Source: Roseiarcus sp963755075 (GTDB taxonomy: Bacteria; Pseudomonadota; Alphaproteobacteria; Rhizobiales; Beijerinckiaceae). Taken from it: a DNA stretch of 64,000 bases. Shown piece by piece: positions 9,433-18,933 of the stretch. Numbering within the stretch: position 1 is the stretch's first letter; the number at the start of each line of letters is the position of its first letter. The translations under genes were made by a program, and so were the position numbers. The notes beneath the pieces are model-generated. The model worked only from the letters and a program-made list of their open reading frames with translations, was not told the origin of the DNA and made no database searches. Location: NCBI GenBank assembly GCA_963755075.1, contig CAVWKL010000099.1, positions 1 through 64,000 of the forward strand. The letters run 5' to 3'.

Positions 9433-10407
9433 TCACACCGCCAGCCCCAACCCCCCATCCGCCCCCGCGCTCCGCTGCGCCGTCACGTTCCGATCGACCG
9501 CACCGCGCAGCGTCTGCGCCAAGTCGCGGAAGAAGTTCGCGTCGCTGAAATACCAGCCGTGCGAGTATTCGGCCGTTTTGATGGGATTGAGCGGGTCCGG
9601 GTCGGGAATGGCCGCATAGCGCGCGGAGCAATTCACATTCACGGTCGAGGCCGGCGCGCCGTGCGGCAGGCCGACGCGGCCGACGCGCTCTTCGACGCCC
9701 GCCCGCTTGGCGTTGGAGATCATCAGCACTTCGTCGTGCTGGTTGAAATAGTTGGTCAGCCGATAGGCGTGGCCCATCATGCTCTGGGTGTCCTTGTCGC
9801 CCGAGGCGAAGGCGGAAGCCTCGACGTCGCCGGCGACCATCGCCAACTGGCCGAGCATCCAATCCGTGCCGGTCGTCTCGCCGTCGTCGGCGTGTCCCAG
9901 AGCCGCGCGCAGCACGAAAGCGCCCATGGAATGGGCAAGCGCGTTGACTTTGACCCGGCAATCCGGGGTCTGGGCTCTCAGCAGCGGCCGCACGCCGCCG
10001 TTGACCATGTCGATGGCGGTCTTCGCCGCGACGTCGAGATCGGCGAGGTAGGCGTAGACCTTGCCCTCGGACGGCCAGTCGAAGCTGATCACGGTCGGCG
10101 TATAAGCGTCGCCATGCTGGGCGAGGCCGTCGCGAATGGAGTCGTGCAGCCCAACGACGTCCTCGATCTTCTGATTGAAGCCATGCGCGACAAACAGCGC
10201 GTCGCCCCGCGCCGGTCCCGGCTTGCCGTTCGCGCCCGCGGGGCGCGGAAACGTCGCCATGACCGCCGCGATCCATGCCCGCTGCGAAATGGCGTGGGCC
10301 GGCGCAGGCGTCACGCCGTCGGGCACATTGAGATAGCGGATCGTCCCCAAGTCGTTGCCGAACGTCGCTCCGTTGAGGGAGCGCACGGTGATCATGAACC
10401 TCGCCAT
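9433..10407 (-). CDS. Alpha/beta hydrolase of the DUF900 family
   Basis: 324 residues with the alpha/beta-hydrolase landmarks of the DUF900 group: FVAHGFNQK (oxyanion region), ISFDWPSEGKVYAYL, and the nucleophile elbow ALAHSMGAFVL. The remaining Asp and His are plausibly in the YFNQHDEVLMIS region and the C-terminal third. There is no signal peptide, so it is probably cytoplasmic. A strong purine-rich ribosome site (GGGGGGAAG) precedes ATG 10407. The first gene of three on this strand, it is 229 bases upstream of the lipoprotein gene, too far to assume one transcript. Substrate is unknown. Confidence 0.75.
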   Translation of the reverse strand: MARFMITVRSLNGATFGNDLGTIRYLNVPDGVTPAPAHAISQRAWIAAVMATFPRPAGANGKPGPARGDALFVAHGFNQKIEDVVGLHDSIRDGLAQHGDAYTPTVISFDWPSEGKVYAYLADLDVAAKTAIDMVNGGVRPLLRAQTPDCRVKVNALAHSMGAFVLRAALGHADDGETTGTDWMLGQLAMVAGDVEASAFASGDKDTQSMMGHAYRLTNYFNQHDEVLMISNAKRAGVEERVGRVGLPHGAPASTVNVNCSARYAAIPDPDPLNPIKTAEYSHGWYFSDANFFRDLAQTLRGAVDRNVTAQRSAGADGGLGLAV

Positions 10408-10833
10408 GATCTTCCCCCCAGGTTCTGGTTACTTTTTGTTAACCATCACACAACTGTCGCACAATGCAAGTCCGCTCGAAACGACGGCGTGACAATTCGC
10501 TATTCAGTTGTCACGGCGCCACGAAAGTAGGCATTGCTGCACCGCCGCAGTAAGTGGCGAGAGTATATTTCGGCAAGTCGACTTTATAGACCGAGCGCCG
10601 ACGTTCCGAGTCGCCCCCGCCAAATCGGCAAGTCGTCGCGGGCGGGAAAAACGCCAAAGATAACAATCACATAAAATATGCTGTTGAAGCGCGCCGATGG
10701 CGGGCGCTGAGGCGCCGCCACACTCGCGGATGCGCCCATTTTCCCTCTCCGTCACGCATTCGCGGACGGAAATCTTGTCAACACCGGCCGGCGCGACCGC
10801 CGCGCTTTTGTCACGGCCGTCGGCGCAGCCGCC
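10408..10833. other. Intergenic stretch without a supported gene
   Basis: About 425 bases between the DUF900 hydrolase and nfuA, both on the minus strand. No reading frame here has family similarity, a ribosome site or convincing composition. It must hold the hydrolase promoter. An imperfect inverted repeat ggtta...taacc lies just upstream of the hydrolase start (about 10426-10444). No tRNA or other RNA gene was seen. Confidence 0.5.
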
Positions 10834-11389
10834 TCAAATCTGTTCCACCGCCTTCACCGCCTCGGGCAGGAAATGGCGCAGGAGGTTTTCAATCCCGTGC
10901 TTCAGCGTCGCGGTCGAGGAGGGGCAGCCGGAACAGGCGCCTTTCATGCCGAGATAGACGACGCCGTCGCGAAAGCCCTTGAAGACGATGTCGCCGCCGT
11001 CGCCCGCCACGGCGGGCCTGACCCGGGTTTCGATCAATTCCTTGATCGTCTCCACCGTCTCGGCGTCCTCGGCGTGGAAGAACTCTTCGCCCGCAGCGGC
11101 GGGGCCGCCGGTCAGCGCCGGCGCGCCGGAAAGGAAGAATTCGGTGACGACGCCGAGCACGGCGGGACGCAGATGCCGCCATTCGCCCGTCGGTCTTGGT
11201 CACTGAGATGAAATCGGGCGCGAGGAACACGCCCCCGACCCGGGCAGCTCCATCAGCGCCTTGGCGAGCGGCGAGCGCTCGGCTTCGGCGAGGTCGCGCG
11301 CCTCGAAGGTGCCGGCCTCGATGCACGGGGCGGCCGGGCAGGAATTTCAGCGTCGCGGGATTGGGCGTCGCTTCGGTCTGAATGAACAA
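10834..11389 (-). CDS. nfuA: NfuA/NifU-like Fe-S cluster scaffold, frameshifted
   Basis: Iron-sulfur carrier that assembles and delivers [4Fe-4S] clusters. The N-terminal Nfu domain begins FIQTEATPNPATLKFLPGR. The C-terminal NifU domain has AGDGGDIVFKGF and the cluster-binding CSGCPSS (CxxC). The start is TTG 11389, with AAGGAG seven bases upstream. Three indels (about 11325, 11240 and 11190) break the frame. Corrected segments (EAGTFEARDLAEAERSPLAK, VGGVFLAPDFISVTKTDG, EWRHLRPAVLGVV) join into the expected protein of about 186 residues. Clean conservation on both sides of each break points to sequencing error. Confidence 0.88.
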
Positions 11390-11659
11390 GGCCGGCTCCT
11401 TGAAATTTAAGCGTTGGGGCCAATGAGATAAGCGCGGCGGAGCGGTTGCGCAATCCCCTCGCTCAAGAGCGGCGGGGGCGGATCGATCGCTGTTTGCAGC
11501 CTCGGCGATGCGTCGACGGCCCTCATCCGGCCGCGCGGTGCGCATCCGCCTTCCGCCGCGCCGCGGGAGTGGGCGCATCTCATTTTCTCGCGCCGTCCGG
11601 TGGAAAAGCGGGTTCCCCTGCGCCGCGCTTGCCGTTAGAAAGGCAACCCGAAGCAAGGA

Positions 11660-14600
11660 ATGACCATGGCCGATCCAGCGGGCGCTCCGATCGCGGGGCG
11701 AGGGGCGATGAGCGGCGCCTTCCGGTCGAGCGAGGGCGGTCGCATCGATCGCTCGCGGCCCATCGCCTTCACCTTCGACGGCAAGACTTACCTCGGCTGC
11801 GCCGGCGACACGCTGGCCTCGGCTCTCATCGCCAACGGCGTCCACCTCATCGGCCGATCGTTCAAGTATCACCGGCCGCGCGGGCTCATGTCGCTCGGCT
11901 CCGACGAGCCCAACGCGCTCGTTGGGCTCGACGCCGGGGCGGGACGCTTCACCCCCAATCTGCGCGCCACCCAGATCGAGCTTTACGAGGGGCTGCGGGC
12001 GTTCAGCCAGAACGCCTGGCCCTCGCTCGAATGGGACGCGCTGGCGGTCAACGGCCTCATCTCCGCCTTCATTCCGTCCGGCTTCTACTACAAGACCTTC
12101 ATGCACCCGAAGGGCGCGTGGGAGGCGCTCTACGAGCCGTTCATCCGTCGCGCCGCCGGCATGGGAAAGGCGCCGAGCGAGGCCGATCCCGATCACTACG
12201 CCGCCGAATACGCCCATTGCGACGTCGCCGTGGTCGGCGCGGGGCCCGCAGGGCTCGCCGCCGCGCTGGTCGCGAGCCGCGCCGGGGCGCGCGTCATGCT
12301 GTTCGATGAACAGGCCGAATTCGGCGGCTCGCTGCTCGCCGAGCCAAGCGCCCGCATCGACGGCGCCGGCGCGGCCGAGTGGCTTGCCGCGACGGTCGCC
12401 GAACTCGCCGCCTCGCCTGGGGTCAAGCTGCTGCCGCGCACGCAGATCTTCGGTTCTTACGCGCAGAATTTCCTCGCCGGACAGCAACGGCTCACCGATC
12501 ACCTCGACGATCCCGATCCGAGGTTGCCGCGCGAGCGCCTGTGGCAGGTTCGCGCCAAGCGCGTCGTGCTCGCCACCGGGGCGCATGAGCGCGCGCTGGT
12601 CTTCCCCGATAACGATCGACCCGGAATCCTGCTCGCCGAGGCCGCTCGCGCCCTGGCGACGCGCTACGGCGTCAGGCCGGGGTCGCGCGTCGTCGTCGCC
12701 ACCGCGCACGATTCGGCCTATCGCGCCGCGCTCGATCTCGCCGAGGCGGGCTGCGAAATCGCCATGATCGCCGATCTGCGCGCCGAGGCCGACGGTCCGC
12801 TCCCGCAAGCGGCGCGCCGCGCCGGGCTGCGGGTCGAGCCGAACGCCGCCATCGTCGGCTCCTCCGGCGGCTTGCGCGTCACGCACGCGCTGGTCGCCAA
12901 ACGCTGGTCCGACGGCGCGCCGGGCAAGGGCGAGCCGATCGCCTGCGACGTCATCGCGATGAGCGGCGGCTGGACGCCGAACGTCAGCCTCTATTCGCAG
13001 TCGCGCGGCAAGGTCGTCTTCGACGACGCCTCGCAGAGTTATCTCCCCGGCGCTCTCGTCGCCGATCAGCGCTCGGCCGGCGCCTGCCGCGGGGTTTTCG
13101 ATCTTGCCGCCGTTCTCGCCGACGGCGCGGCCGCCGGCGCCGCGGCGACGGGCGCGCCGGCGCCGGAGCCGCCGCGCGTCGAGGGCGCGGCGGCGGCGAA
13201 GGGCGGCGCGCTCGGGCTCGTCGCCGGCGCCAGCGAGAAGGAGCGCGCCAAGGCGTTCGTCGACTTCCAAAACGACGTGACGGCGCGCGACATCCAATTG
13301 GCGACGCGCGAAGGCATGCGCTCGATCGAGCACATCAAGCGCTACACCACCGCCGGCATGGCGACCGATCAAGGCAAGATCGCCAACATGAACGCGCTGG
13401 CGATCGCCGCTGAGGCGCTTGGCAAGCCGATTGCCGACGTCGGCCTGACGACCTTCCGTCTGCCGTATACGCCGGTGACCTTTGCGACCTTCGCCGGGCT
13501 GGCGCGGCGCGAATTGTTCGACCCCATCCGCGAGACGCCGCTGCATGCTTGGTTTGCGCGCCAAGGGGCAAAGTTCGAGGAGGCCGGTCTCTGGAAGCGC
13601 GCCTCCTATTTCGCCCGCGGCGGCGAGAACTTGGATGAGACGGTGCGGCGCGAGTGTCTGGCGACGCGCGCCAGCGCGGGGATCATGGACGCCTCGACGC
13701 TGGGCAAGATCGAAGTCGTCGGTCCGGACGCCGCCGAGTTCCTCAATCGCCTCTATGTCAATTCCTTCGCCAAGTTGGCGATCGGGCGCTGCCGCTACGG
13801 CCTGATGCTGAGCGAGGACGGCTACATCGCCGACGACGGCGTCGTCATGCGCTTAGCGAGCGATCGCTTTCACATCACCACCACCAGCTCGGGGGCGGCG
13901 CGCGTCTTCGCGACGATGGAGGACTATCTGCAGACCGAATGGCGCGAGCTCAAGGTCTGGCACACGTCGATCACCGAGCAATTCGCCACAATCGCGATCA
14001 ACGGCCCCAATGCGCGCACGATTTTGGAGCCGCTGGTCGCCGGCGTCGATCTCGCCAATGCGGCGTTCCCGCACATGAGCGTGCGCGAGGGCTTCCTATG
14101 CGGCGCGCCGACGCGCCTGGCGCGGGTCAGCTACACCGGCGAACTGGGCTTCGAGGTCAACGTGCCCGCCGACTTCGGCGAGAGCGTTGTCGAAGCGATA
14201 TGGGCGGAGGGGCAAAAGCTCGGCGCCGTCCTCTACGGCCTGGAGACGCTGCACGTCTTGCGGGCCGAGAAGGGCTTCATCGTCGTCGGCCAGGAAACCG
14301 ACGGCACGGTGACGCCCGACGACGTCGGCATGGGCAGGATGGTCGCCTTCGCCAAGCCCGATTTCATCGGCAAGCGCTCGCTGACGCTTCCCGAGCTGAA
14401 GCGCGAGGGCCGCAAGCAACTCGTCGGCCTCATGCCGGTCGACCCGAATTTCAAGCCCGAAGAAGGCGCGCAGATCGTCGCCGACGCGGCGCCGCCGACG
14501 GGCGCCCCGGCGCTCGGCCACGTCACGTCCTCCTATATGAGCGCGACGCTCGGCCGCAGCTTCGCGCTGGCGCTCGTCGCCAACGGCCGCGCGCGGCTCG

Positions 14601-14698
14601 GCGAGACGCTTTTCGCCACGACGCTCGAGGGGACGGCGCCGGTCGCGCTCGTCGAACCGATCTTCTACGACAGGGAAGGCCAGCGCCTTGAGCTCTGA
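11660..14698 (+). CDS. soxA: Sarcosine oxidase alpha subunit (or N-methylglutamate dehydrogenase homologue)
   Basis: 1012 residues, the full family length. Order of parts: an N-terminal ferredoxin-like fold (TFDGKTYLGCAGDTLASALIANG), a Rossmann nucleotide-binding motif VVGAGPAGLAAALVASRAG (about 190-208), an oxidoreductase core, and a C-terminal GcvT-like tetrahydrofolate domain (from about 650). The heterotetrameric enzyme demethylates sarcosine to glycine and passes the methyl carbon to folate. The same subunits occur in N-methylglutamate dehydrogenase, so the substrate is not certain. The start is ATG 11660 (an internal ATG at 11708 is possible). soxG overlaps the end; the beta and delta genes are not adjacent, which is unusual. 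Confidence 0.9.
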   Translation: MTMADPAGAPIAGRGAMSGAFRSSEGGRIDRSRPIAFTFDGKTYLGCAGDTLASALIANGVHLIGRSFKYHRPRGLMSLGSDEPNALVGLDAGAGRFTPNLRATQIELYEGLRAFSQNAWPSLEWDALAVNGLISAFIPSGFYYKTFMHPKGAWEALYEPFIRRAAGMGKAPSEADPDHYAAEYAHCDVAVVGAGPAGLAAALVASRAGARVMLFDEQAEFGGSLLAEPSARIDGAGAAEWLAATVAELAASPGVKLLPRTQIFGSYAQNFLAGQQRLTDHLDDPDPRLPRERLWQVRAKRVVLATGAHERALVFPDNDRPGILLAEAARALATRYGVRPGSRVVVATAHDSAYRAALDLAEAGCEIAMIADLRAEADGPLPQAARRAGLRVEPNAAIVGSSGGLRVTHALVAKRWSDGAPGKGEPIACDVIAMSGGWTPNVSLYSQSRGKVVFDDASQSYLPGALVADQRSAGACRGVFDLAAVLADGAAAGAAATGAPAPEPPRVEGAAAAKGGALGLVAGASEKERAKAFVDFQNDVTARDIQLATREGMRSIEHIKRYTTAGMATDQGKIANMNALAIAAEALGKPIADVGLTTFRLPYTPVTFATFAGLARRELFDPIRETPLHAWFARQGAKFEEAGLWKRASYFARGGENLDETVRRECLATRASAGIMDASTLGKIEVVGPDAAEFLNRLYVNSFAKLAIGRCRYGLMLSEDGYIADDGVVMRLASDRFHITTTSSGAARVFATMEDYLQTEWRELKVWHTSITEQFATIAINGPNARTILEPLVAGVDLANAAFPHMSVREGFLCGAPTRLARVSYTGELGFEVNVPADFGESVVEAIWAEGQKLGAVLYGLETLHVLRAEKGFIVVGQETDGTVTPDDVGMGRMVAFAKPDFIGKRSLTLPELKREGRKQLVGLMPVDPNFKPEEGAQIVADAAPPTGAPALGHVTSSYMSATLGRSFALALVANGRARLGETLFATTLEGTAPVALVEPIFYDREGQRLEL

Positions 14699-15266
14699 CG
14701 TCATGTCCCCGGCGCCCGAGCGTCGCTCGGTTCTCCACGGAAGGGCCTTGCCCGACAACGGCAAGGTCAAGGCGGTCGCTTTGCCATTCGCGACGCGCTT
14801 CGTGCTGCGCGGCGGGCCCGACGTCGCAGCGCCGATCGGCGCCGCGTTCGGCGCCTGGCCGCCGGCGCAGCCGCTCCGCGCCGCGCTCGAGGGCCTGCGC
14901 GCCGCGCTGTGGATGGGCCCGGACGAATGGCTACTGATCGCCGAGGACGACGAACCGGAGATGGGCGCCAAACTCGAGGCCGCGCTGGCGAGCGTTCCCC
15001 ATTCCCTGGTCGATGTCTCGCATCGCCAATGCGCGATCGAGGTCAGCGGCGCCGGCGCGGCGCGGCTCCTCAACGCCGGCGTTCCCCTGGACCTCGACAT
15101 CGCCGCCTTTCCCGTCGGCATGGCGGCGCGCACGCTCATGCTCAAGGCCGAGATCGTGCTGTGGCGGCGCGGGGCGGAGACCTTCCGGCTGGAGGTCGCC
15201 GAATCCTTTGCTCCCTATGTCGCCGCCGTGCTTGACGCCTCGGCGCGCGATCAGGAATTGTGCTGA
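14688..15266 (+). CDS. soxG: Sarcosine oxidase gamma subunit
   Basis: 192 residues of the SoxG family: FATRFVLRGGPDVAAPIGAAFG, WMGPDEWLLIAEDDEP, and SLVDVSHRQCAIEVSGAGAARLLNAG, a pattern related to the GcvT fold. It starts 11 bases inside soxA, so the two are translationally coupled. The gamma subunit is a structural component of the heterotetramer, and the alpha subunit needs beta (FAD/FMN) and delta (Zn) partners. Those genes are absent within the window. About 100 bases without features separate it from the convergent XRE regulator gene. Confidence 0.88.
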   Translation: MSSDVMSPAPERRSVLHGRALPDNGKVKAVALPFATRFVLRGGPDVAAPIGAAFGAWPPAQPLRAALEGLRAALWMGPDEWLLIAEDDEPEMGAKLEAALASVPHSLVDVSHRQCAIEVSGAGAARLLNAGVPLDLDIAAFPVGMAARTLMLKAEIVLWRRGAETFRLEVAESFAPYVAAVLDASARDQELC

Positions 15267-15362
15267 AACAAGCAAAAGGCCCGTCGGCAATCGACCGCGC
15301 AAGCCGTCGTTGCGCGCCGCGCCGGATCCGCGCCCGCGAGCGCTCGACGATCGCCGTCGTCG

Positions 15363-16202
15363 TCATTCGCCGGCGGTCGCCTCGGGCGCAAGAGCGGGGT
15401 CGACGCCGATCCCGGCCGCCGCGACGAGCCAACGGCGCGTCGGCTCATCGGCCGGAAACGACATGTCGATGCGGAGCTCCTGCAGCGTCACGTCTTGCGG
15501 CGTTCCGAAGGTCGCAAATGTGCTGAACAGACGAATTTGCCCATCGCCGACGCGCAGTTCCAGCGCCAACATCGGATCGGTCGGATGGTCGTCGAGGAGG
15601 CGATCGGCCGGGCTCGCGCCTTCCTCGAGTTCGCGCCGCAGTTGTCGGGAGGGTGAAAGCGGGTTCGCGGCGGCTTCGCGGCGCAATCGGCCGAGCAGCG
15701 CCGCGCGGGTGTTCGGCCAATTGACGATGAAGGGTCGCAGGCCGTTGGCGGCGAACATCAGCCGCATGAAATTGAGCGCGCCGCCCGAAGACAGCCGCCG
15801 CAAGGCGTCCGTTTCGACGCAAGATGCGACGATCCGCGCCGCGGCGGCGTTTTGCATCACGATGTTCCAGTGCGCGTCCATAACGATCGCGGGATAGGGT
15901 TCGTGGCGCCGCAAGATGAGCTCGAGCGCTTCGCGCGCGCGGCTCATTTCCGCCAAGTCCAGTCGACGCTCGGCGTATCGGGGGGCGTAGCCGGCGGCGA
16001 CGAAAAGGTCGTTGCGCGCACGCAGCGGAAGGTCGAGGCCAGCCGCAAGCTTGAGGATCATTTCGCGGCTCGGTTGCGCCCGCCCGGACTCGACGAAGCT
16101 GATGTGCCGTTGCGACACCCCCGCGACCAGCGCGACGTCAAGTTGGCTCATGCGCCGAAAGGCGCGCCATTCGCTGAGGATGTGACCAAAGCCGCTTTTC
16201 AC
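15363..16202 (-). CDS. XRE-family transcriptional regulator with MmyB-like ligand-binding domain
   Basis: 279 residues. Residues 1-65 are an XRE helix-turn-helix (FGHILSEWRAFRRMSQLDVALVAGVSQRHISFVESGR). The rest is an MLTR/MmyB-type ligand-binding domain (YPAIVMDAHWNIVMQNAAAARI, then LNFMRLMFAANGLRPFIVNW) proposed to bind fatty-acid-like or hydrophobic ligands. It is transcribed divergently from an NmrA-like oxidoreductase. A perfect palindrome lies in the shared intergenic region, the classic arrangement for a regulator controlling itself and its neighbour. Confidence 0.88.
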   Translation of the reverse strand: MKSGFGHILSEWRAFRRMSQLDVALVAGVSQRHISFVESGRAQPSREMILKLAAGLDLPLRARNDLFVAAGYAPRYAERRLDLAEMSRAREALELILRRHEPYPAIVMDAHWNIVMQNAAAARIVASCVETDALRRLSSGGALNFMRLMFAANGLRPFIVNWPNTRAALLGRLRREAAANPLSPSRQLRRELEEGASPADRLLDDHPTDPMLALELRVGDGQIRLFSTFATFGTPQDVTLQELRIDMSFPADEPTRRWLVAAAGIGVDPALAPEATAGE

Positions 16203-16231
16203 TTCGCCACTCTAGTCCCTCGAGGCTTCAA

Positions 16232-16256
16232 CGCAATTACGTCCGGCGTAATTGCG
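16232..16256. promoter_or_regulatory. Probable operator of the XRE regulator
   Basis: cgcaattacg-tccgg-cgtaattgcg: perfect 10-bp inverted arms with a 5-nt spacer, placed 30 bases upstream of the regulator start and 74 bases before the oxidoreductase start. Size and symmetry suit a dimeric XRE protein. Neither side has a T-tract. Confidence 0.65.
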
Positions 16257-16329
16257 GCGCTCGCGACGTCTCAATAGCGTCCTCCGCGGCGCGACGGCCC
16301 GAAGCCGCGCAACCGCGAGGACCTAGCCC

Positions 16330-17394
16330 ATGACAAAACCTATCATTCTCGTCACCGGAGCGACCGGCAAGACCGGCGCGGCGACCGTGACGCAGCTTCT
16401 CTCCCGAGGCTTTCCCGTTCGCGCGTTGGCGCACAGGCCGGACTCGCGCTGCCAGGCCCTGAAGCAAGCGGGCGCGGAAATCGTCATCGGTTCGCTCGAG
16501 GACGTCACGGACCTGCGAGCCGCGATGAAAGGCGTTCACCGCGCCTACTTCTGTCCGCCGTTGGCGCCGGGAACGCTCCGACGCGCGGCGAATTTCGCCA
16601 CGGCGGCGACGGAAAACCGGCTGGAGGTCGTCGTGGCGCTGAGCCAATGGGTGGCCGACGCCCATCACCCGGCGGTTCACGCGCGCGAAAAATGGCTCAG
16701 CGACAAAATCTTTCAGTGGGCGCCGAGCCTCGACGTCATCACCGTCAATCCCGGGTTCTTCGCCGACAACTACATGGCCGCGCTGGAGCCGATCGCGCAT
16801 TTCGGCCTGATGGCGATGCCGCTGGGCAAGGGGCTGAACGCGCCGCCTTGCAATGAAGACATCGCCAGGGTGGTGGTCGGGGCGCTCGTCGATCCCGCGC
16901 CGCACATCGGCAAGTCCTATCGCCCGACCGGGCCGAAATTGTTGGCGCCGGAAGACATCGCGGCGGCGATCGGCAAGGCGCTCGGCCGCAAGGTCACATA
17001 CCAGGACGCGCCGATCGCGCTGTTCCTCAAAGTCGCCAAGTCGCTCGGGATTGCCGAATTCGTGATCGAGGAGCTCTATTGGTTCCTGCTGGATTACCAG
17101 CAAAACGCCTTCGGCCTCGGCGCGCCGACCGAGGCGGTGCTCGAAGTCGGCGGCGTCGCGGCGGAGCCTTTCGAAACGACGGCCCGGCGTTACGTCGCGG
17201 CGTCCGGCTTCGGCCGGAGGTCGGCGCGGTCGCACCTGACGGCGGTTCACAACCTGATCGCCGGGCTGCTCACCGCCGCCCCGGTTCCCGCGGCGATCGC
17301 GCGTCGGCTCGCATTGCCGACGCTCAATCACCCCTCGCTCGCCGCCCAGAGCGAAGCCTGGCAAGCCTTGCATGCGCCCGATCGCATGAACTGA
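16330..17394 (+). CDS. NmrA-like NAD(P)-binding oxidoreductase (atypical SDR)
   Basis: 354 residues. The N-terminal Rossmann fold starts ILVTGATGKTGAATVTQLLSRG (GxxGxxG) with a basic residue at the end of strand 2 (ALAHRPDSR), suggesting NADP(H). It resembles NmrA/QOR2-type atypical short-chain dehydrogenases, which are either quinone reductases or redox-sensing proteins. The last 100 residues or so extend beyond the usual SDR fold and hold FLLDYQQNAFGLG. Divergent from the XRE regulator with a palindromic operator between, so it is probably the regulated target. Substrate is unknown. Confidence 0.82.
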   Translation: MTKPIILVTGATGKTGAATVTQLLSRGFPVRALAHRPDSRCQALKQAGAEIVIGSLEDVTDLRAAMKGVHRAYFCPPLAPGTLRRAANFATAATENRLEVVVALSQWVADAHHPAVHAREKWLSDKIFQWAPSLDVITVNPGFFADNYMAALEPIAHFGLMAMPLGKGLNAPPCNEDIARVVVGALVDPAPHIGKSYRPTGPKLLAPEDIAAAIGKALGRKVTYQDAPIALFLKVAKSLGIAEFVIEELYWFLLDYQQNAFGLGAPTEAVLEVGGVAAEPFETTARRYVAASGFGRRSARSHLTAVHNLIAGLLTAAPVPAAIARRLALPTLNHPSLAAQSEAWQALHAPDRMN

Positions 17395-17486
17395 CGTTGG
17401 CTGGCCCCGCCTGCGCGCCCGCGAATGCAACTGGCGGAAGACGGGACAATTCCAGTCCTGCTGGTGTAGCCTCGCGCAGGCCGCCG

Positions 17487-17509
17487 CCCAACGGGTCGTT
17501 CCCGTTGGG
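17487..17509. terminator. Hairpin between the NmrA-like gene and sdaA
   Basis: cccaacggg-tcgtt-cccgttggg: perfect 9-bp arms with a 5-nt loop. It follows the oxidoreductase gene by about 90 bases and precedes the sdaA ribosome site by about 30. The T-tract is weak, so it may be a factor-dependent terminator or a 5' leader stem for sdaA. Confidence 0.45.
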
Positions 17510-17548
17510 GTTCCGTCGGCCTCATTTTGGCGATTGGGAGAGGCCCCC

Positions 17549-18919
17549 ATGATCAGCGCCTTCGAGCTCTTCAAGGTCGGCATCGGGCCTTCGTCCTCGC
17601 ATACCGTCGGGCCGATGAAGGCGGCGGCGGCTTTTGCCGGCGGCTTGGCGCAAAGCGGCGCGATCGCGCGCGTCGCGGGCGTCGTGGTCACGCTTTACGG
17701 CTCGCTCGCCTTCACCGGCAAGGGCCACGCCACCGACAAGGCGGTGATTCTCGGCCTCAGCGGAGAACGGCCCGACACGGTCGATCCCGATCGCGCCGAG
17801 GCGCTGGTCGCCGCGGTCGACGCGCTGAAATCGATCGCGCTTTGCGGGCGGCGCGCCATTCGTTTCGATCCGACCTTGGATATCCGCTTCGACACGATCG
17901 CTGCGCCCAAGCGCCATCCCAACACGCTCGGTTTCTGCGCGCGCGACGCGGCCGGGGGAACGTTAAGCGAAGAGACCTGGCTCTCCATCGGCGGCGGCTT
18001 CATCGCGCGCGAGGACGAGGAGCCGCTGGCGGACGCGGCGGGCGTGGCGTTCCCTTACCCGTTTCGCAACGCCGCCGAACTGCTTGGTCTTGCTGAGCGG
18101 AGCGGCCTGGCGATCGGCGAACTGGTGCGCGCCAACGAGAGGGCGGCGCGCCCGCCGGCCGAGGTCGACGCCGAACTCGACGCGGTGATCGGGGCGATGT
18201 TCGCCTCGCTCGACCGCGGCCTCAAGCGCGAGGGGCTGCTGCCGGGCGGGCTGCACGTCGCCCGGCGCGCCAAGGCGATCTACGATTCGCTTGTCGCCGA
18301 CGCCGGGCGCAACGCGCGCGCCGCGCACGAGATCATGGACTACATCAGCGTCTACGCGATGGCGGTCAACGAGGAGAACGCCGCCGGCGGGCGCGTCGTC
18401 ACCGCCCCGACCAACGGCGCGGCGGGCGTCATCCCCGCCGTCATGCGCTACTACCGCGACCATTGCGTCGGGGCGACGCCCGGGGGCTTGAGGACGTTCA
18501 TTCTCACCGCGACCGCGATCGGGGCGCTGTTCAAGATGAACGCCTCGATTTCCGGCGCCGAGGTCGGCTGCCAGGGGGAAGTGGGCGTCGCCTCGTCGAT
18601 GGCGGCGGCGGGCCTATGCGCCGCGCTCGGCGGCTCCAACGCGCAGATCGAGAACGCCGCCGAAATCGCCATGGAGCATCATCTCGGCATGACCTGCGAT
18701 CCCGTCGGCGGTCTGGTGCAGATTCCCTGCATCGAGCGCAACGCCTTCGGCGCCGTCAAGGCGATCGCCGCCGCCTCATTGGCGCTGCACGGCGACGGCC
18801 GCCACAAGATCTCGCTCGACAGCGTCATCGCCACGATGCGCCAGACCGGCGCCGATATGCAGTCGAAATACAAGGAGACTTCGCTCGGCGGCCTGGCGGT
18901 GAATTTCGTCGAGTGCTGA
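17549..18919 (+). CDS. sdaA: L-serine ammonia-lyase (L-serine dehydratase), Fe-S type
   Basis: Deaminates L-serine to pyruvate and ammonia using a [4Fe-4S] cluster. 456 residues, with alpha and beta parts in one chain. Landmarks are [16 protein letters not shown] near the N-terminus and, in the catalytic half, [34 protein letters not shown] and [18 protein letters not shown], which supply the cluster cysteines. The start is ATG 17549, preceded by GGGAGAGG. It lies 2.3 kb from soxAG. In choline/sarcosine catabolism, glycine made by sarcosine oxidase is converted to serine and then to pyruvate by this enzyme, so a functional link is plausible. Confidence 0.95.
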
Positions 18920-18933
18920 GGGGGCGGCTGGCC

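Noticed and set aside
10504..10755. 83-residue minus-strand reading frame between the DUF900 gene and nfuA
   Set aside because: No ribosome site, no recognisable family and composition unlike genes around it.
15267..15362. Terminator between soxG and the XRE gene
   Set aside because: No stem with a T-tract could be found in these 96 bases on either strand.
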